Origin: Setophaga petechia
Taxonomy: Eukaryota; Chordata; Aves; Passeriformes; Parulidae
Direction: 5' to 3'
Assembly (NCBI GenBank): GCA_024362935.1
Contig: JANCRA010000014.1
Location: forward strand, 10,719,258-10,783,257
Length of the DNA: 64,000 bases
Positions 18,501 to 30,330 of this stretch are shown here, one piece after another. The notes beneath the pieces were generated by a model. That model saw nothing but the letters and a program-made list of their open reading frames with translations, searched no databases and was not told the DNA's origin. Numbering within the stretch: the stretch's first letter is position 1; the number at the start of each line of letters is the position of its first letter. Made by a program: the position numbers and the translations under genes.

Positions 18501-20480
18501 TTTAATGAAAAAGGACACTTGAGATGACTATTGAACAGCAGCACCAGTGCAGGTCTTCTCAGATGGAGACTTTTGCAAGTGATTCCTACAGAATACAATG
18601 CCAGAAATGTTTGCTTGATAGACAGATTCCCTCTGGTTTGCTAAACCATAGCCTGATACTAACAGAAATGTTTTTGTGCAGTTACAGGGGAAAAAAAAGC
18701 GCAGAAAAGAAAATTTCAGTGCTCATTCCTGCCCTCCTGCACCTGGTGTACTTGCTGAGATCACCTGAATTGGCTAAATGACCAGGGTTAAATCCTCTGG
18801 TTTTAAATTTTCCACACTGGTACTTTGAACCACACCAAGGCCTTGGGCTTGAGTACAAGAAATGCAATGAGAAACCAGCTAAACAGGAGTCCAGCCTGGT
18901 TTTGTTATGCAAAAATCCAAGCAGCCAAACATAAATGCAGGGAACTGGTAAACTGAAAGAAAAATATTGCTTCCAAGAACCACAGGAAGGACCAGTACCT
19001 TAGGTAAGGCTTCTTAAACAGATGTCTCAAATATGGTGTTAAAGATGGCAGTGTTCCTTTAAGAACAGCATCACACAGCTAATATTTTCTTTACTGCCAA
19101 TAAAACACAATTAAATCTCGTGAATTAATATATTCACTTCGTGAAGAATTCCCATTCTTTTCTTCAGATATCAAAATGGAGCCATCATCAGTCAGTTAGT
19201 TAAATAGGGGAATCCAGAGAGTAAGTAAATGGAAGAGCTTTCAAATGCAGGGCTGAAAATGCCCAATGAATGTGTAGGGGGCTTCAATAAAAAGATTTTG
19301 ACTTGTGTTTTCACCCCTTTCCCACTTTGCTCATTGTTTACTGACACTGCTGTGGACACAGCATTCAGTCCCTGCCCGCCCCAGCCCTGGGATGTAAAAA
19401 TGTCATCTCTATTGTGCTGCCGGGCTGGCTTTGATGCTGCCGCAGCCCTTTGTGTGCCCTTCTCAATCCCTTTATAAGGCTGTCCCGATTGTCCATACTG
19501 CACATCGCACAAAAGCTCGTCTTATTGAGAAAATAAAAAAGTCAGAGAGGGGCCAAATGACGGGAGATTGGGCCTTTGCTGTAAAAGACCCACTATTCAC
19601 ATTCAGCAGTCATTTTTTCATCAAGGAATTGCAAAGTTGGGATTGCGACTGTGCCAGCAAAGCCATTTTAGACACCTTCTTATTAAATTTTTATTTATAA
19701 TTACTTTTTTCTTTTTCTTTTTAATAGCTCATGGACTGATGAGGACAAACATTGAATACTAGGAACAATTGCAGAGGGTATTTTCACCTTTTCAAAGAAA
19801 ACTGCTGTATAACTCAAATGTGCATGATTCATCTGGGAAGTTCAGACAGATTGTGTGGAAATTCAACTACATAAAAACTACAAAAAAGGCTTCTTGTGAT
19901 AACAAAACAAGTCAGAAACAGACCCCATCTCCCCCTGCTACACAGGAGTACACACATTTGCAACCCAGAGCTGGAGACAGAGGGTTTAAATTGCCGGTCT
20001 GGAAAACCTCTATGTGTTGTTCTTCCACCTAATGCTGTTCTAACTTGTACTGAGTGTCTGTGGGCAGGATGGAGACAAAGGCTGGATAAGGTCTTATTCT
20101 TTGGGAATGGGCTATCGGAATGGGAGGACGGTGATTTCATGGCTTTTGTTGCTGAGGTTAGGGACCGAATTCTCTCACTGAATTAGAATAGTAACAAGTG
20201 GGACTGGGGATCTCTGGGGCTTTTGTAGTGCACTCATCTGAGAGATTGCGCTTTTCTCAGCCCTTCAGATTTATTTTGCCAAAGTTACAGGGCAATTATG
20301 GAAATGCGCCCTTTGAAGCCAGGCCGATTTCTCTTTATTTTCTCTTCCCCCACCCCAAGAAAAACCTCCCTTGCCTCCATTCTTCAGCAGCTTGGCAGTC
20401 ATTAGGCAGCGGGGTTTTGAGCAGCCATTCAAATATTCTTTCGAATAGTGCTGGAAAGTTGTAATAAATATCTGTTAAAA
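18501..20480. promoter_or_regulatory. Intergenic, two candidate conserved elements
   Basis: No gene is seen. About 19370-19720 retains CpGs in AT-rich context (CATCGCAC, GCTCGTC, GATTGCGACT) and ends in an AT-rich TTTATTTATAATTA segment. About 20230-20470 is similar (GATTGCGC, AATGCGCCC, GCCGATTTC, TTTCGAATAG). CpG retention outside islands is often a mark of sequence constraint. Both are enhancer candidates that need alignment with other birds and mammals. Confidence 0.4.
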
Positions 20481-23400
20481 ATAGACTTTGGAGCTTTTTG
20501 GAAAGGAAGTGTAAAATAGCACCAAGGTAACAACATCCCAGAAAACAGGTTCTGTGTGTGTGAGGTGCTGGAACATGAGATGCTTCCCATGAAAAGCAGC
20601 TCAGTGCTCTGGGATGGGGGCTGGCCAGTGGCATGGGGGTGTTTGGCCAAGTGGCCACCTGTGTGCTCCTGCCTTGCTCCTGGCAGCTCCACTGCAGCAC
20701 CGTGCCCCTCGTCCCTCACACGTCCCTAACAGGAGGCCCAGCACAAACAGGATTGCAGTTTCACACCTTTGTACATTATTTATCATCAGGGTTTGGAATC
20801 TTGATGCTGCATGTGAACTAAGAGGACATATTTTTTTACCTTACTTGCTACACTACTGAAGTAAATATGTCTGAAACCAGATGGTGAGACCTGTAGCTAG
20901 GCAGGTTATGGCCAGTTTTGCCCAGAAACTTGGTTCTGTACATCTCTTTTCACTCTCTACTCCCTTTACTTATTTATATCAGACTACTTTGCTCTTTTTG
21001 AGATAAACTGATGTTTTTCTGAGCCATTTTACAAATATTATGGGCCAAATTCAGACTTGGTATTAGAGGAAAGAGATACTTTTGATGTCCCTGAAAATTA
21101 TATACACTTACACAGGGCCTGGCATAAAATGTGGACTTTCCACGATCATCAAAACATGGTAAAAATATGAAGACTTCTTGTCAGAATTTTGTAACTGAGG
21201 TACAAATACATTTTTTGCTCTCTATAGGATTTATGAGTGATCCTTGGACCACATATTCAGCAACATGGAACATAAAGAGATTTGTGTTTTCTGGATGTTA
21301 GCGCTTGCAAATTTTGGAGCAGAGAATTCCTCTTAACTGTGAATGTGTTTAAAAGAATGAAAATCCAGCTCAGACCTCTACAGATGTGTGTTTACAATAA
21401 AGTAATGGAAGCATTTCCCATGATGGGTGCAGAGGGTTTAATGCCACGTCTCTAAGGTGCAGCACTGCATGCAAAGGTGTGGCGATTTTCATGTGAGCTG
21501 GGCTCAGGGGAGTGGCAGAAGGTGCCGCTGGAGATCACCCCATCTCTAATCCTCTCCTCATCCTCCTCCCCTGGTTCCCTTTCACACATCCAAATTTCTT
21601 CTCCAGCCTCACAGAGTGCTTCCAATACCCTCCCTCTTCCTCTGTACCTTCCCCCAGTCTGGGAACATCTCAGTTATTCCTGAACTCAACACATTATTGG
21701 GATCCAGTAATCTGTCCAAACTGGATCCGCTGTTTAAAAGCCCTCCAAGAGCTTTGGGGTGTCTGATTCATTTCAATGTGCACCTGGATCTGGTGTGTAA
21801 TAGAGAGAGGAGGACTTGTGGGATGCAGACCTAGGTTCAGGTTTGGGGTAAAAGCCTTAAAATGGGTTTAGGTTCTAATGTGCTGGTCAACTCCAAGAGC
21901 ATATCTAATCTTAAAAAGTCAGGTTAAGAAAAGGCAAACCTGCTAACAATGTTAAGAAACTCCTGCAAATAATATTAAGAAGCTTTTCCATTTGTGGTAG
22001 GGAGTTGACTACTCTGAAAAATGGTAGTATTTGTGCCATCTGGCATAATCTTGGGAAACACACAATGGGGCAAGTGATGATCTTTTGCTAGGGAAATAAT
22101 CTAGGGAAGTTACTGCAATTCTTTCTTTTCTGCCTTTAACAATTTCTATTTATTTCTTTCTTTTTAAATCTGCATAAAAAACAAACAGCACACTTACCTT
22201 TTGAGCCTCAAACTTGTCACAGAGTCTGGCTTTCTCCTATTTTAGGCTTTAAACACCAAAAATTAAGAAGAATTTGAATGGTGATTGCAAATGCAGTTGC
22301 TGAGCACAGGGTTGGCCAGCTTCCCCAGGTGAGGGCCCTTGAGCAGTCAGACTTCTCCTCCCTGGCAGCTCCAGCCTGCAGGTGGTTTGGGGGATGCCTT
22401 GTATTAATCTGGCCTTGAGGCCACAGAGACATAGATCACCATGATGAAGTCTCTGCCTGCAGGAAAAGGTCACAGATTTTGAATACTTTAGATATTTTGC
22501 CAGCCACTTCTGAAGATTGTAAAGAAAATGGGTTTCCATGTTCAGTGCTGTCAAAAGTGACCCTCAGGATGCAACGCTTCTCTTTGTGCTTGGGTCAAAG
22601 CCCACAAATAGGTAGGGCAGTCAGCAACAGGGTGAGATCTTCCAGATGCCTTGTCTTACAGGCAACAATTCTGGCTCATCTGGGCTGAATTTTAACCCCT
22701 GGACCTTGTATTTGCTCTGCAGTGCAAGAAAAGCAGCAGGTCAGAATTATGACTGTCAGTGTCTCAAAGGTTCAGAAACTGAGGGATGAGCATTATAAAC
22801 TGTAAGGATCAGCTCATTTATGGTACAAGGGACAGCACCTCCCCACTAATTCTACAAATAGACTTTAGATATGGGTGTCTACTATTTGACTGTCAGTGGG
22901 AAGTGTATATCTCATAAGTCTCTGACCTGGTTATCTTCTAACCCCAAACAATTAATCACCAGCATCTAATAGGGAGTAGCTGTGCACAGCAGCATTTGGT
23001 GTCCAGCCTCTTCACAACAGTGCTTTCACCTTTTCTACAGCTATAGCTCTCCTCAACATGGGACCACTATTTTCTTTGGACAAGAACTGGCACAAAATCA
23101 ACCTCTCTGAACACACCAATTCCAGTCACTTATAAAAGAAAAAACAGTGAAACAAAACATAAATCCTTCCCCAAAACAGAGAATCTTGTGCAGTAAAGTC
23201 ACCGAACACCAGAGTCTCAGTTATCAGCTGTGCTGCACAGAGAGGCACAAAAAGAAGGCTCATCATCCTTCCTCCATGTGTGTTGTATTTCTCATGTCTG
23301 TGTCTGCAGGAGAGGATGGGGAGGGGACCAAAATCTGCCACCCTGTCAAGCTGGTAGGGAGTGCTGGGGACTTTCCCACTGCTCCTGCTGTAAGCAAGAG

Positions 23401-24579
23401 GAATGGCTTTGTCTGCAGTGGGATTGTGCAAAGTTGGAGTAAGGTAGTGGAGAATCAGGCCCCATTGATTCTTTGTAGTACTGGAGCTTTGTTTTGAAGT
23501 GCAATAAAAATACAGGTGGCAGAGGAGATAATGCACGGTACCGTTCCTTTGGGACACTCGGGGAAACAGAAAGGAATTCCAAAATAAGGAGTGTGGGTTT
23601 TTTTCTAGCATTGATCACAAACACTAGCTCAAGAAAACACCCAGAAGTAGTAAATATGTAAATTTGTTATGAAAGAAGAACCTACAAGTACCCGCTATGT
23701 TAGAGAATTTCTTTAAGGATATTTGATCCTCATGCAGAGTTTATCAGATTGTGGTTTAATTTGCACATTCAGGGTTTCTTGGCTGGTTATTTTTTGTTTT
23801 ATTTTGCTTTTTTAAAGGGAGGGAGTTCCCTTTTAAAAAGCTTTTCTTTCTCTTCTGCTTAAATACTTGTACTGGAGGTATTGCACTTCTGCTGAGATAC
23901 AAGAAGTATGTTTACAGGGTAATATAAATCAGGTTTGGAGATTACCAATATCATATAAATTAGATGGGAGAATACTGTTCCGCTATTTTGTTGTCTAAAT
24001 TATATGGAAATTGGTCTTATGCAAGGAGTAAGTTCTCACAGAACAGGGCCCTTAGGCTTTTGGTTTAATTATCATAAGCTTCCATTTAATTAAACTTATT
24101 AAATGGTTTGGTGTAAGAGCAGACTATCATTTTGCAGGAGCTTTCTGAAACAGAAAAATATTTATACCCTAGCTGCTTGGGAAGGAAATAACACTTTTCT
24201 TCAGAGATGTTTCCCTCAATTTAAGGGTGAGGGTCACCTGGACCATCCTCACAGGAACCTTCAAACTCTTTGTACCCAGAGGTATTTCAACCTGTTCCTT
24301 ACTACAGAGCTAGCAAGTTCAGCTTATCCTGCACCTGATATTTCACTTTACAGCCAGAAATTATAGGGCAGTGTTGGCATAAGAAGAAGTGGATGTAAGG
24401 GAACCAGGAATACCTGGGGAACTAAAAGAAAGTCCTAAACCATCAGAATAGGGAGGCTTTGGAGCACAACAAATTACCAAAGCATCCAACCAAAAAAACC
24501 CAGCCCAACCCCAAAACAAGAACTTATTTGCTTTCATCAGATCAGTTTGATATTATAACAGAAAGGTAGTTTGAGTGTT
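20481..24579. other. Intergenic, no gene seen
   Basis: This is single-copy non-coding sequence. At 21041-21066 the phrase GGGCCAAATTCAGACTTGGT resembles the edge of an old repeat family common in reptile and bird genomes; this rests on recall only. Open frames here are short and contain no recognisable domain. Confidence 0.4.
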
Positions 24580-24584
24580 TCGTT

Positions 24585-24660
24585 ATATGCTGCCTGTATG
24601 AACAGGAGATGGGACTCAATGACTGAGGAAGTCTCTTCCAGCCTTCTGTTCATGGGCAAT
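24585..24660 (+). mobile_element. Possible degraded CR1 LINE 3' fragment
   Basis: The phrase GATGGGACTCAATGACTGAG followed by GAAGTCTCTTCCAGCCTTCTG resembles the CR1 3' end (GGACTCGATGATCT...GGTCCCTTCCAACCT), but with many differences and no clear terminal repeats. This is a weak call. Confidence 0.3.
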
Positions 24661-27600
24661 CCTTTTGTGAGGCTTTACTCTCCTGAAAATAGCTGAAAAT
24701 AGATAATGGGATTGACCCCAGCTGTCCTAGCCATTTTCATATACAACCATTGTCCATGGTATGTATCATTTTAAGCAGGAAAGCCCTTATCTGAGGCATA
24801 GATATTATAAAAGTCCTCATTCTGATGAATCTGACTCTCAGTGGCTTCCTACAGAACCCTGCCTTTATTTATCAAGTCTATAGCACAGCTTCTGGAAAGT
24901 GTTACACCCCTTGTTTTATTCAACAAAATTTAAAACTTTGTTTGGGTTGAAAAAATATACTTATTGATACTATTTTTCCTGCTACAATGTTGTGGAGTAG
25001 CACTATGCATTTGTGGCACTGTGTAGTGACTCCTTTAAAAGGAATAATTAGAAGAATAATTAGCTGAACATGTGAAATAGAGATGCTTCTTCAGGGACAT
25101 GTGAGAGGCTGATTAATAAGAGAAAGGAGGGCCCCTGAGTGTCAGGGACCTAATAAATATATTTAAGGACAAAAAGGTAGAAAAAGAAGGTACACATTAC
25201 TAATGTTGATAGAAAGCCTTAACTGCCTAATGCATTTCAGAAATTGCTTGAGAATAGTTAATCTGTGTGATAACATGACCCTCAGGGTTAGTTAGATCTG
25301 TGAATTCTTATCCCCCTGGGGACTTAGCAAGTTTCCAGAGATTCACTGCAAATTCTTATAAGGAAAAGGCATTCACAATTGGAAGATTTCATGCAGGTTT
25401 TGCTTCTGAATACTCATGTTACACAAACTCAAATTTACTGAGATAATGGCAGAGTGTGGAACTCAGTACTAGCCACACTGTTAATTTAAAATTTCACTTT
25501 CTAAAAACAAAATCAGGCACATTTGGATTTATTATGGGATCACATATAACTCTAGATGGAAGGAAGTGTTTTACCATAACAATACTTGATTGCTTCTCTG
25601 TGCTAAATGAAACTGTGCATGTATATGCTGAAAAACAAATGTATCAGTTGCTATTTTCTTCATTTGATCAGGCATTTCTTACACACCCTTTACAAAAATT
25701 TCATGGGAAACTCACAGAAAAACCCACCTAACTGATATAGACTGGAACCATAAAGAGCTTAGTATTTGCAGCCTCATCAGTGTTTTAGGAATACTGCCAA
25801 TGGGAAGGCAAAACACATTTTTGAGAGTTCAAAAGAAAATGTAGGCAGTGTAGCATGCTACTGACCCCAGCAGTGGTGTGATCATCAGGTTCCTTCTCCC
25901 AGAGCCAGCAGGCACCAGTGCTGCTGGGGGATGAAACATATCCTTTTGAGAGCAGGGGAAGCTGGAAATGTGATTTCTGTTTTGCTTGAGATGCTGTGTC
26001 CCAGCTGGCCTAGGAGAGAGATGCAAAACAAAAATATTTTACAGAAGGCAGTTTTTACACCACCATATATAGGACTATGAGACTGGGATTTCCAAAGGAA
26101 TTTAGAGCAGTTAGGCATCCAAATCCCATTGAAATTTCCTCTGAAATATATCAGCTGTAGAAGTTAGTGACATGTTATAGGAGAAGCTTTTTCTTTTGAA
26201 GAACAAGATGGATTCACTCTTCTTAATATGGGTGTAAATGTGCAGAAAGGGACAAAAGAAAAGAAATACTCTGAGTCTGCAGTTGGATTGAAAGAACTTG
26301 CTTGTGTGGGGAATCTGGTGATTCCTTCACACCCAACCAGTGTTTTTGCCCAGACTGTAGTCCAGGGTTTGTGTTCCTGCACAACATTAAGAGAGATGAG
26401 TGAGATCAGAGGGCAACGATCCTGAAAGTAAAGAGCAGCCACACATTTTGTACATGTATTTCTGACTAGATACCTTTGGCTCACCCTCTAAAGTAAAGCA
26501 AGATTTGTTTCTAACAGTGACATTGATATAAATGGTACAGGAGATATACTTTTCAGCTGATACTGCAAAATGGAGTGCTCACCACATAGTTGTGCATAGG
26601 AGGTCCTGCCCATATATATAATTTAACAAAAAAGAACTTTTTGTACTAAGAAGTTACAGCTTAAAGCTTTCTTATTTGGGAAAATTCCAGCCTTTGTGCT
26701 CATATCCCAGTTATTACAGTAAAGACTTCCAAATGGGAGATATTTTAGAAGAAAACAGTACCAGAGTGATAAGGGTACTGTGCTTATTTTTCTTCAAGCA
26801 TTGGTATGCTTTTAGTTCAAGATGGAATTTTAAAAGGTTCTAGATGAGATGGTACAAATCAAACATATTCTTATAATATTTATATAAAATATGTCAAGAA
26901 AAAGGAATAACAGGGACTATTAAAACACATTGCCTGAGAAACAAGAACAATGGCAGGGCCAGACATTATTGACCACAGCTTGATAGAGCAAGCATAAGAC
27001 AATAAAAAATATTCTAGAAACACAAGGTTTTACTAATTAAGAACAACATTTCCTTTGCCATTCCATGTAACTGCCCATTAAGTGTGGCTTTTGTGGGAGG
27101 ATGCATACCTAGAAGACTTGAATGATCTACCACTGCTAAAAATATGCACACTGGCCAAACCAAAGTAAAATCTTTTGTCTCTGAAATTAGTATTTCCTAT
27201 TTTGGTTTCTTTTCCTGTAGGGGTATTAACATACAGATAACATTAACAGAATGAGAATTTATTAGCAATGACAGAAAGGCAAGGAAGATTGGTGAGTAAG
27301 ATCCAAGGGTATGAGGGGAAAGATCAAAAAACATCACAGAGTCTATCATCAGTCTGTTCCTGGTACCTAGGAGAGAAAGTGAAGCTTCAAAAAGATGAGA
27401 AGAAAGCTGATGATGGGTGACACAAGCAGCTCCTCTCCAGGACAATGACAGAACAGTAATTATAGACAACGATGACATGTGATGGAGAGCTTTGCCCTCC
27501 AACTTTACAGGAAATGATCAGGGCAAAATACATGTATCAACACACTCTGTGATAGGAGGAATAGGGAAAGAAAGGAAGGGTGAAAGGAATCCTCTGCCAC

Positions 27601-30060
27601 TGCCTTATCACCATGCTTATGCTTATCAGGAGTGAGAACAACCCACAGAAAAAGAAGCAAAGAGATGTGTCCCTCTGCAGAAGACAAGCAGGACACTTCT
27701 GAGCTGAATGTGTGTCCCTGTGTCCTGGATGGTGCTCAGGGCTGCTTCTGGAAGGCCAAGCCTTCCCCTCACTCAGCAGGAGCCTGCAAGAACCACAGAT
27801 CAGTGCTGGACACTGCCAGCAATGACCCTGAAATGTGTGAGTTTATTTCAGTTTGTAATCCATATATTTATAGTCCTTCCTGCAGGCTGAAGACTGCTAA
27901 GAGAGCATTACAGGAAATGTCTGAGCTGCAGAAGCTCAGAGCAAGTGTGGAAAGCCAGCCAGCAGCCTCTTCCCAGAGCATCCCAGAGCATCCCAGGGCA
28001 GGTGTGCTCCAAGGAGGGGTTTGGTGTCCCCCAGGAACACCTGGCTGGGCTCACTCTCACCCTGCTGCTCACAGGGCAAGGGCAAAGGCAGGTGGGTGAG
28101 CAGGGGCACGGTGGGAGTGCCCTGGTGGGGTGGGATGCTGCTGTGAGCAGGGGCAGGCCCATGGACAAGCACCAGATGTAACCCAAGAGCCTGCTGGAGC
28201 TCACTGAGAGGGAGGCTTTGTCCAAAGACAAACACAGGCAGAAATGTTCCCTGTTTACATGCACGTACACATGTTCACTCTCACACACACAGATACCTTA
28301 AGGCTCAATAAAAGATCAAAAGCAAATAAATGAAGCAAATTAATGAAAATTGAGTGTAAGACTGTAATCACACCCAACCATACAAACAAAAAAGAGCTCT
28401 GACCAAATTAGTATGTAATGCACTACTTCAGACAGATGTTTGAATAGGAACAAAAGGAAATAAGGAGGAAACTCATACAATGCTGGTTTGAGTACTTTCA
28501 GGAATATGGAGAAAAAAAAAAAGGATAATTTCCCATTTAGCCTGCAGCAGAAATAAGGCCAGATTCTGATCCATTGAAGATACTCTTCCCATTGCCTTCA
28601 ACAAAATCACCATCCAGCCTCTGCAATAACAGCTGAGAAGGGTTTCCTGAACAAAAAGGGCAGGGCTGTGTCTCACTGGGCTGGGGGCTCCTGGGCATGG
28701 ATTAGCAGTTAACCCAGGCCCAGGCTTCTGCTAGACTCTCACAGTACTTCTCTTTCTGCTTCTCTTTTTATTGCCCACAGATTTGAACCATGAAAATCAC
28801 AAGTGTTTTTTCTTTAGCATGTAGAATTTGAGAACATTTGTTTCCAGTTGTGATCATAAAGAGATAAACAAACTTCAGCTAGCATGACAGCTGCAGTCAT
28901 GGCCACTGCAGCAAACATGGCACAGAGCACTGAATCTGCACAGGCACAACAACTGCCTCCCCAAAACTGCACAAGTTTCTCAATCTGTTCTATCTACTTA
29001 CTCAAAGCAGAATTAACTATCTGTTTAGAGGGAGAGGGTTCATCAGTGATTCCCAGCAGTTCCACGTATTCCAGTTTCTGGTATCAAAATACTCAATTTT
29101 ACTGCAGTCACATAACTGCTTTTTGACATTCCTTTAGGATTTGCTATATTGGATTTGGACTGATACTGATAAATTGTAAATTTGTCACTGTAATTTTGTC
29201 ATTCTAGGATCTCATTCATAGACGTTAGAAATGTGTGCTGTAAAATGTAATTTATACAAGAGATTAATAAAATGCTGGTCTTGACTCCTCTGTTTTCCCA
29301 TGCAGAAAGGCTTTCTTTGCCTTTCCCATTAGCATTAGAGTCTGCATCACAACCTTGTTGTTTCTTTAAGTGCTACTCAGTTCTCTCCTTCACAGATGGG
29401 CAGCCTGAATTATTTACTGGTGCTGTGCAGGGTCATCAGTGAACCTCAGATCACAGTTAGATCTTCTTAAAGTGCCAGATTGTCTTTAACATGAAGTCTT
29501 GGCTGTCACAGTTCTCTCCAATGCCTTCTCAAGATAGATCCAGAAGGTGCCAGGACACAGCAAAACCTGCCCATTGATGCCTGTAATCTCAAAGCTGACA
29601 CTTACCTTACCTTGCTGTTGGGCAGGGATGATGGCTGAGTCTCTTCAAATGCAGTTTTAAGAGTTGGATGAAGGATTTCTTGTCCAAACACTAAAATCAG
29701 TTCTTGACTCATCACACCAGATTGAGGAAAGTGCCTTTTGGAAGCAAACAAAGACATTAGAGACTTTCCCATCCACTGATCTGAATGTGCCTGCAATCAG
29801 CTCAGTGCAGGACTTGGTGCTGTGTCCTATCTGCCCTTTGAATCTCTGAAGAACTTCTGAAGAAATCAACTCCCTGAGTGGCAAGATCATGAGTTTGCAT
29901 ACTGTGAAAGGCCAGAGTCCAGGAACAGAGCCACAAAGCTGAAACCTCATCCCTCCATATCTCAGCTCCATCTGAGAGCTGGGAAAAGGGAGAACGGCTT
30001 ATCAGTAATTTTATACTCCAGAAGTGCAAGCCCAACTCCTCCACTGCCGTGCATGACAAT
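24661..30060. other. Intergenic desert segment, old repeat relics
   Basis: No gene is seen. Two short stretches resemble ancient sauropsid interspersed repeats by recall: 26078-26150 (GGGATTTCCAAAGG...AGTTAGGCATCCAAATCCCATTGAA) and 28557-28620 (GGCCAGATTCTGATCC...CCCATTGCCTTCAA). A GC-richer patch at 27930-28170 contains a short TCCCAGAGCA duplication. Open frames of up to about 155 codons here lack any recognisable domain. Confidence 0.4.
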
Positions 30061-30330
30061 TACTCATTACACTTCCAAATCACCCTGGAGTGTCATTCTG
30101 CTGTTACTCTCCTATAAATGAGGCTGAGAGGCACTGGAGATCTGGAGCACTTGTGAGAATTACAGTGACACCACTGCAAATTGTCTTGTATTTTAGCTAT
30201 CAAGGAAGTCAAAGGAACTGGCCCTTGCCAAGAGGTATCCTGCTGCTGCAGCAAGATCGCTTGTGCTTCCAGCCCACCTTGTTTATAAAGTTATACATTT
30301 ACTCTGGAAGTCAGCAGAGCTATCACAGAT
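30061..30330. promoter_or_regulatory. Candidate conserved non-coding element
   Basis: The stretch is balanced in composition, free of simple repeats, and contains homeodomain cores and a CTCCTATAAATGAGG segment. I flag it by appearance only. There is no coding signal. Confidence 0.25.

Noticed and set aside
27632..28099. 155-codon frame
   Set aside because: No recognisable domain, and it contains a local TCCCAGAGCA duplication. A chance open frame is more likely.
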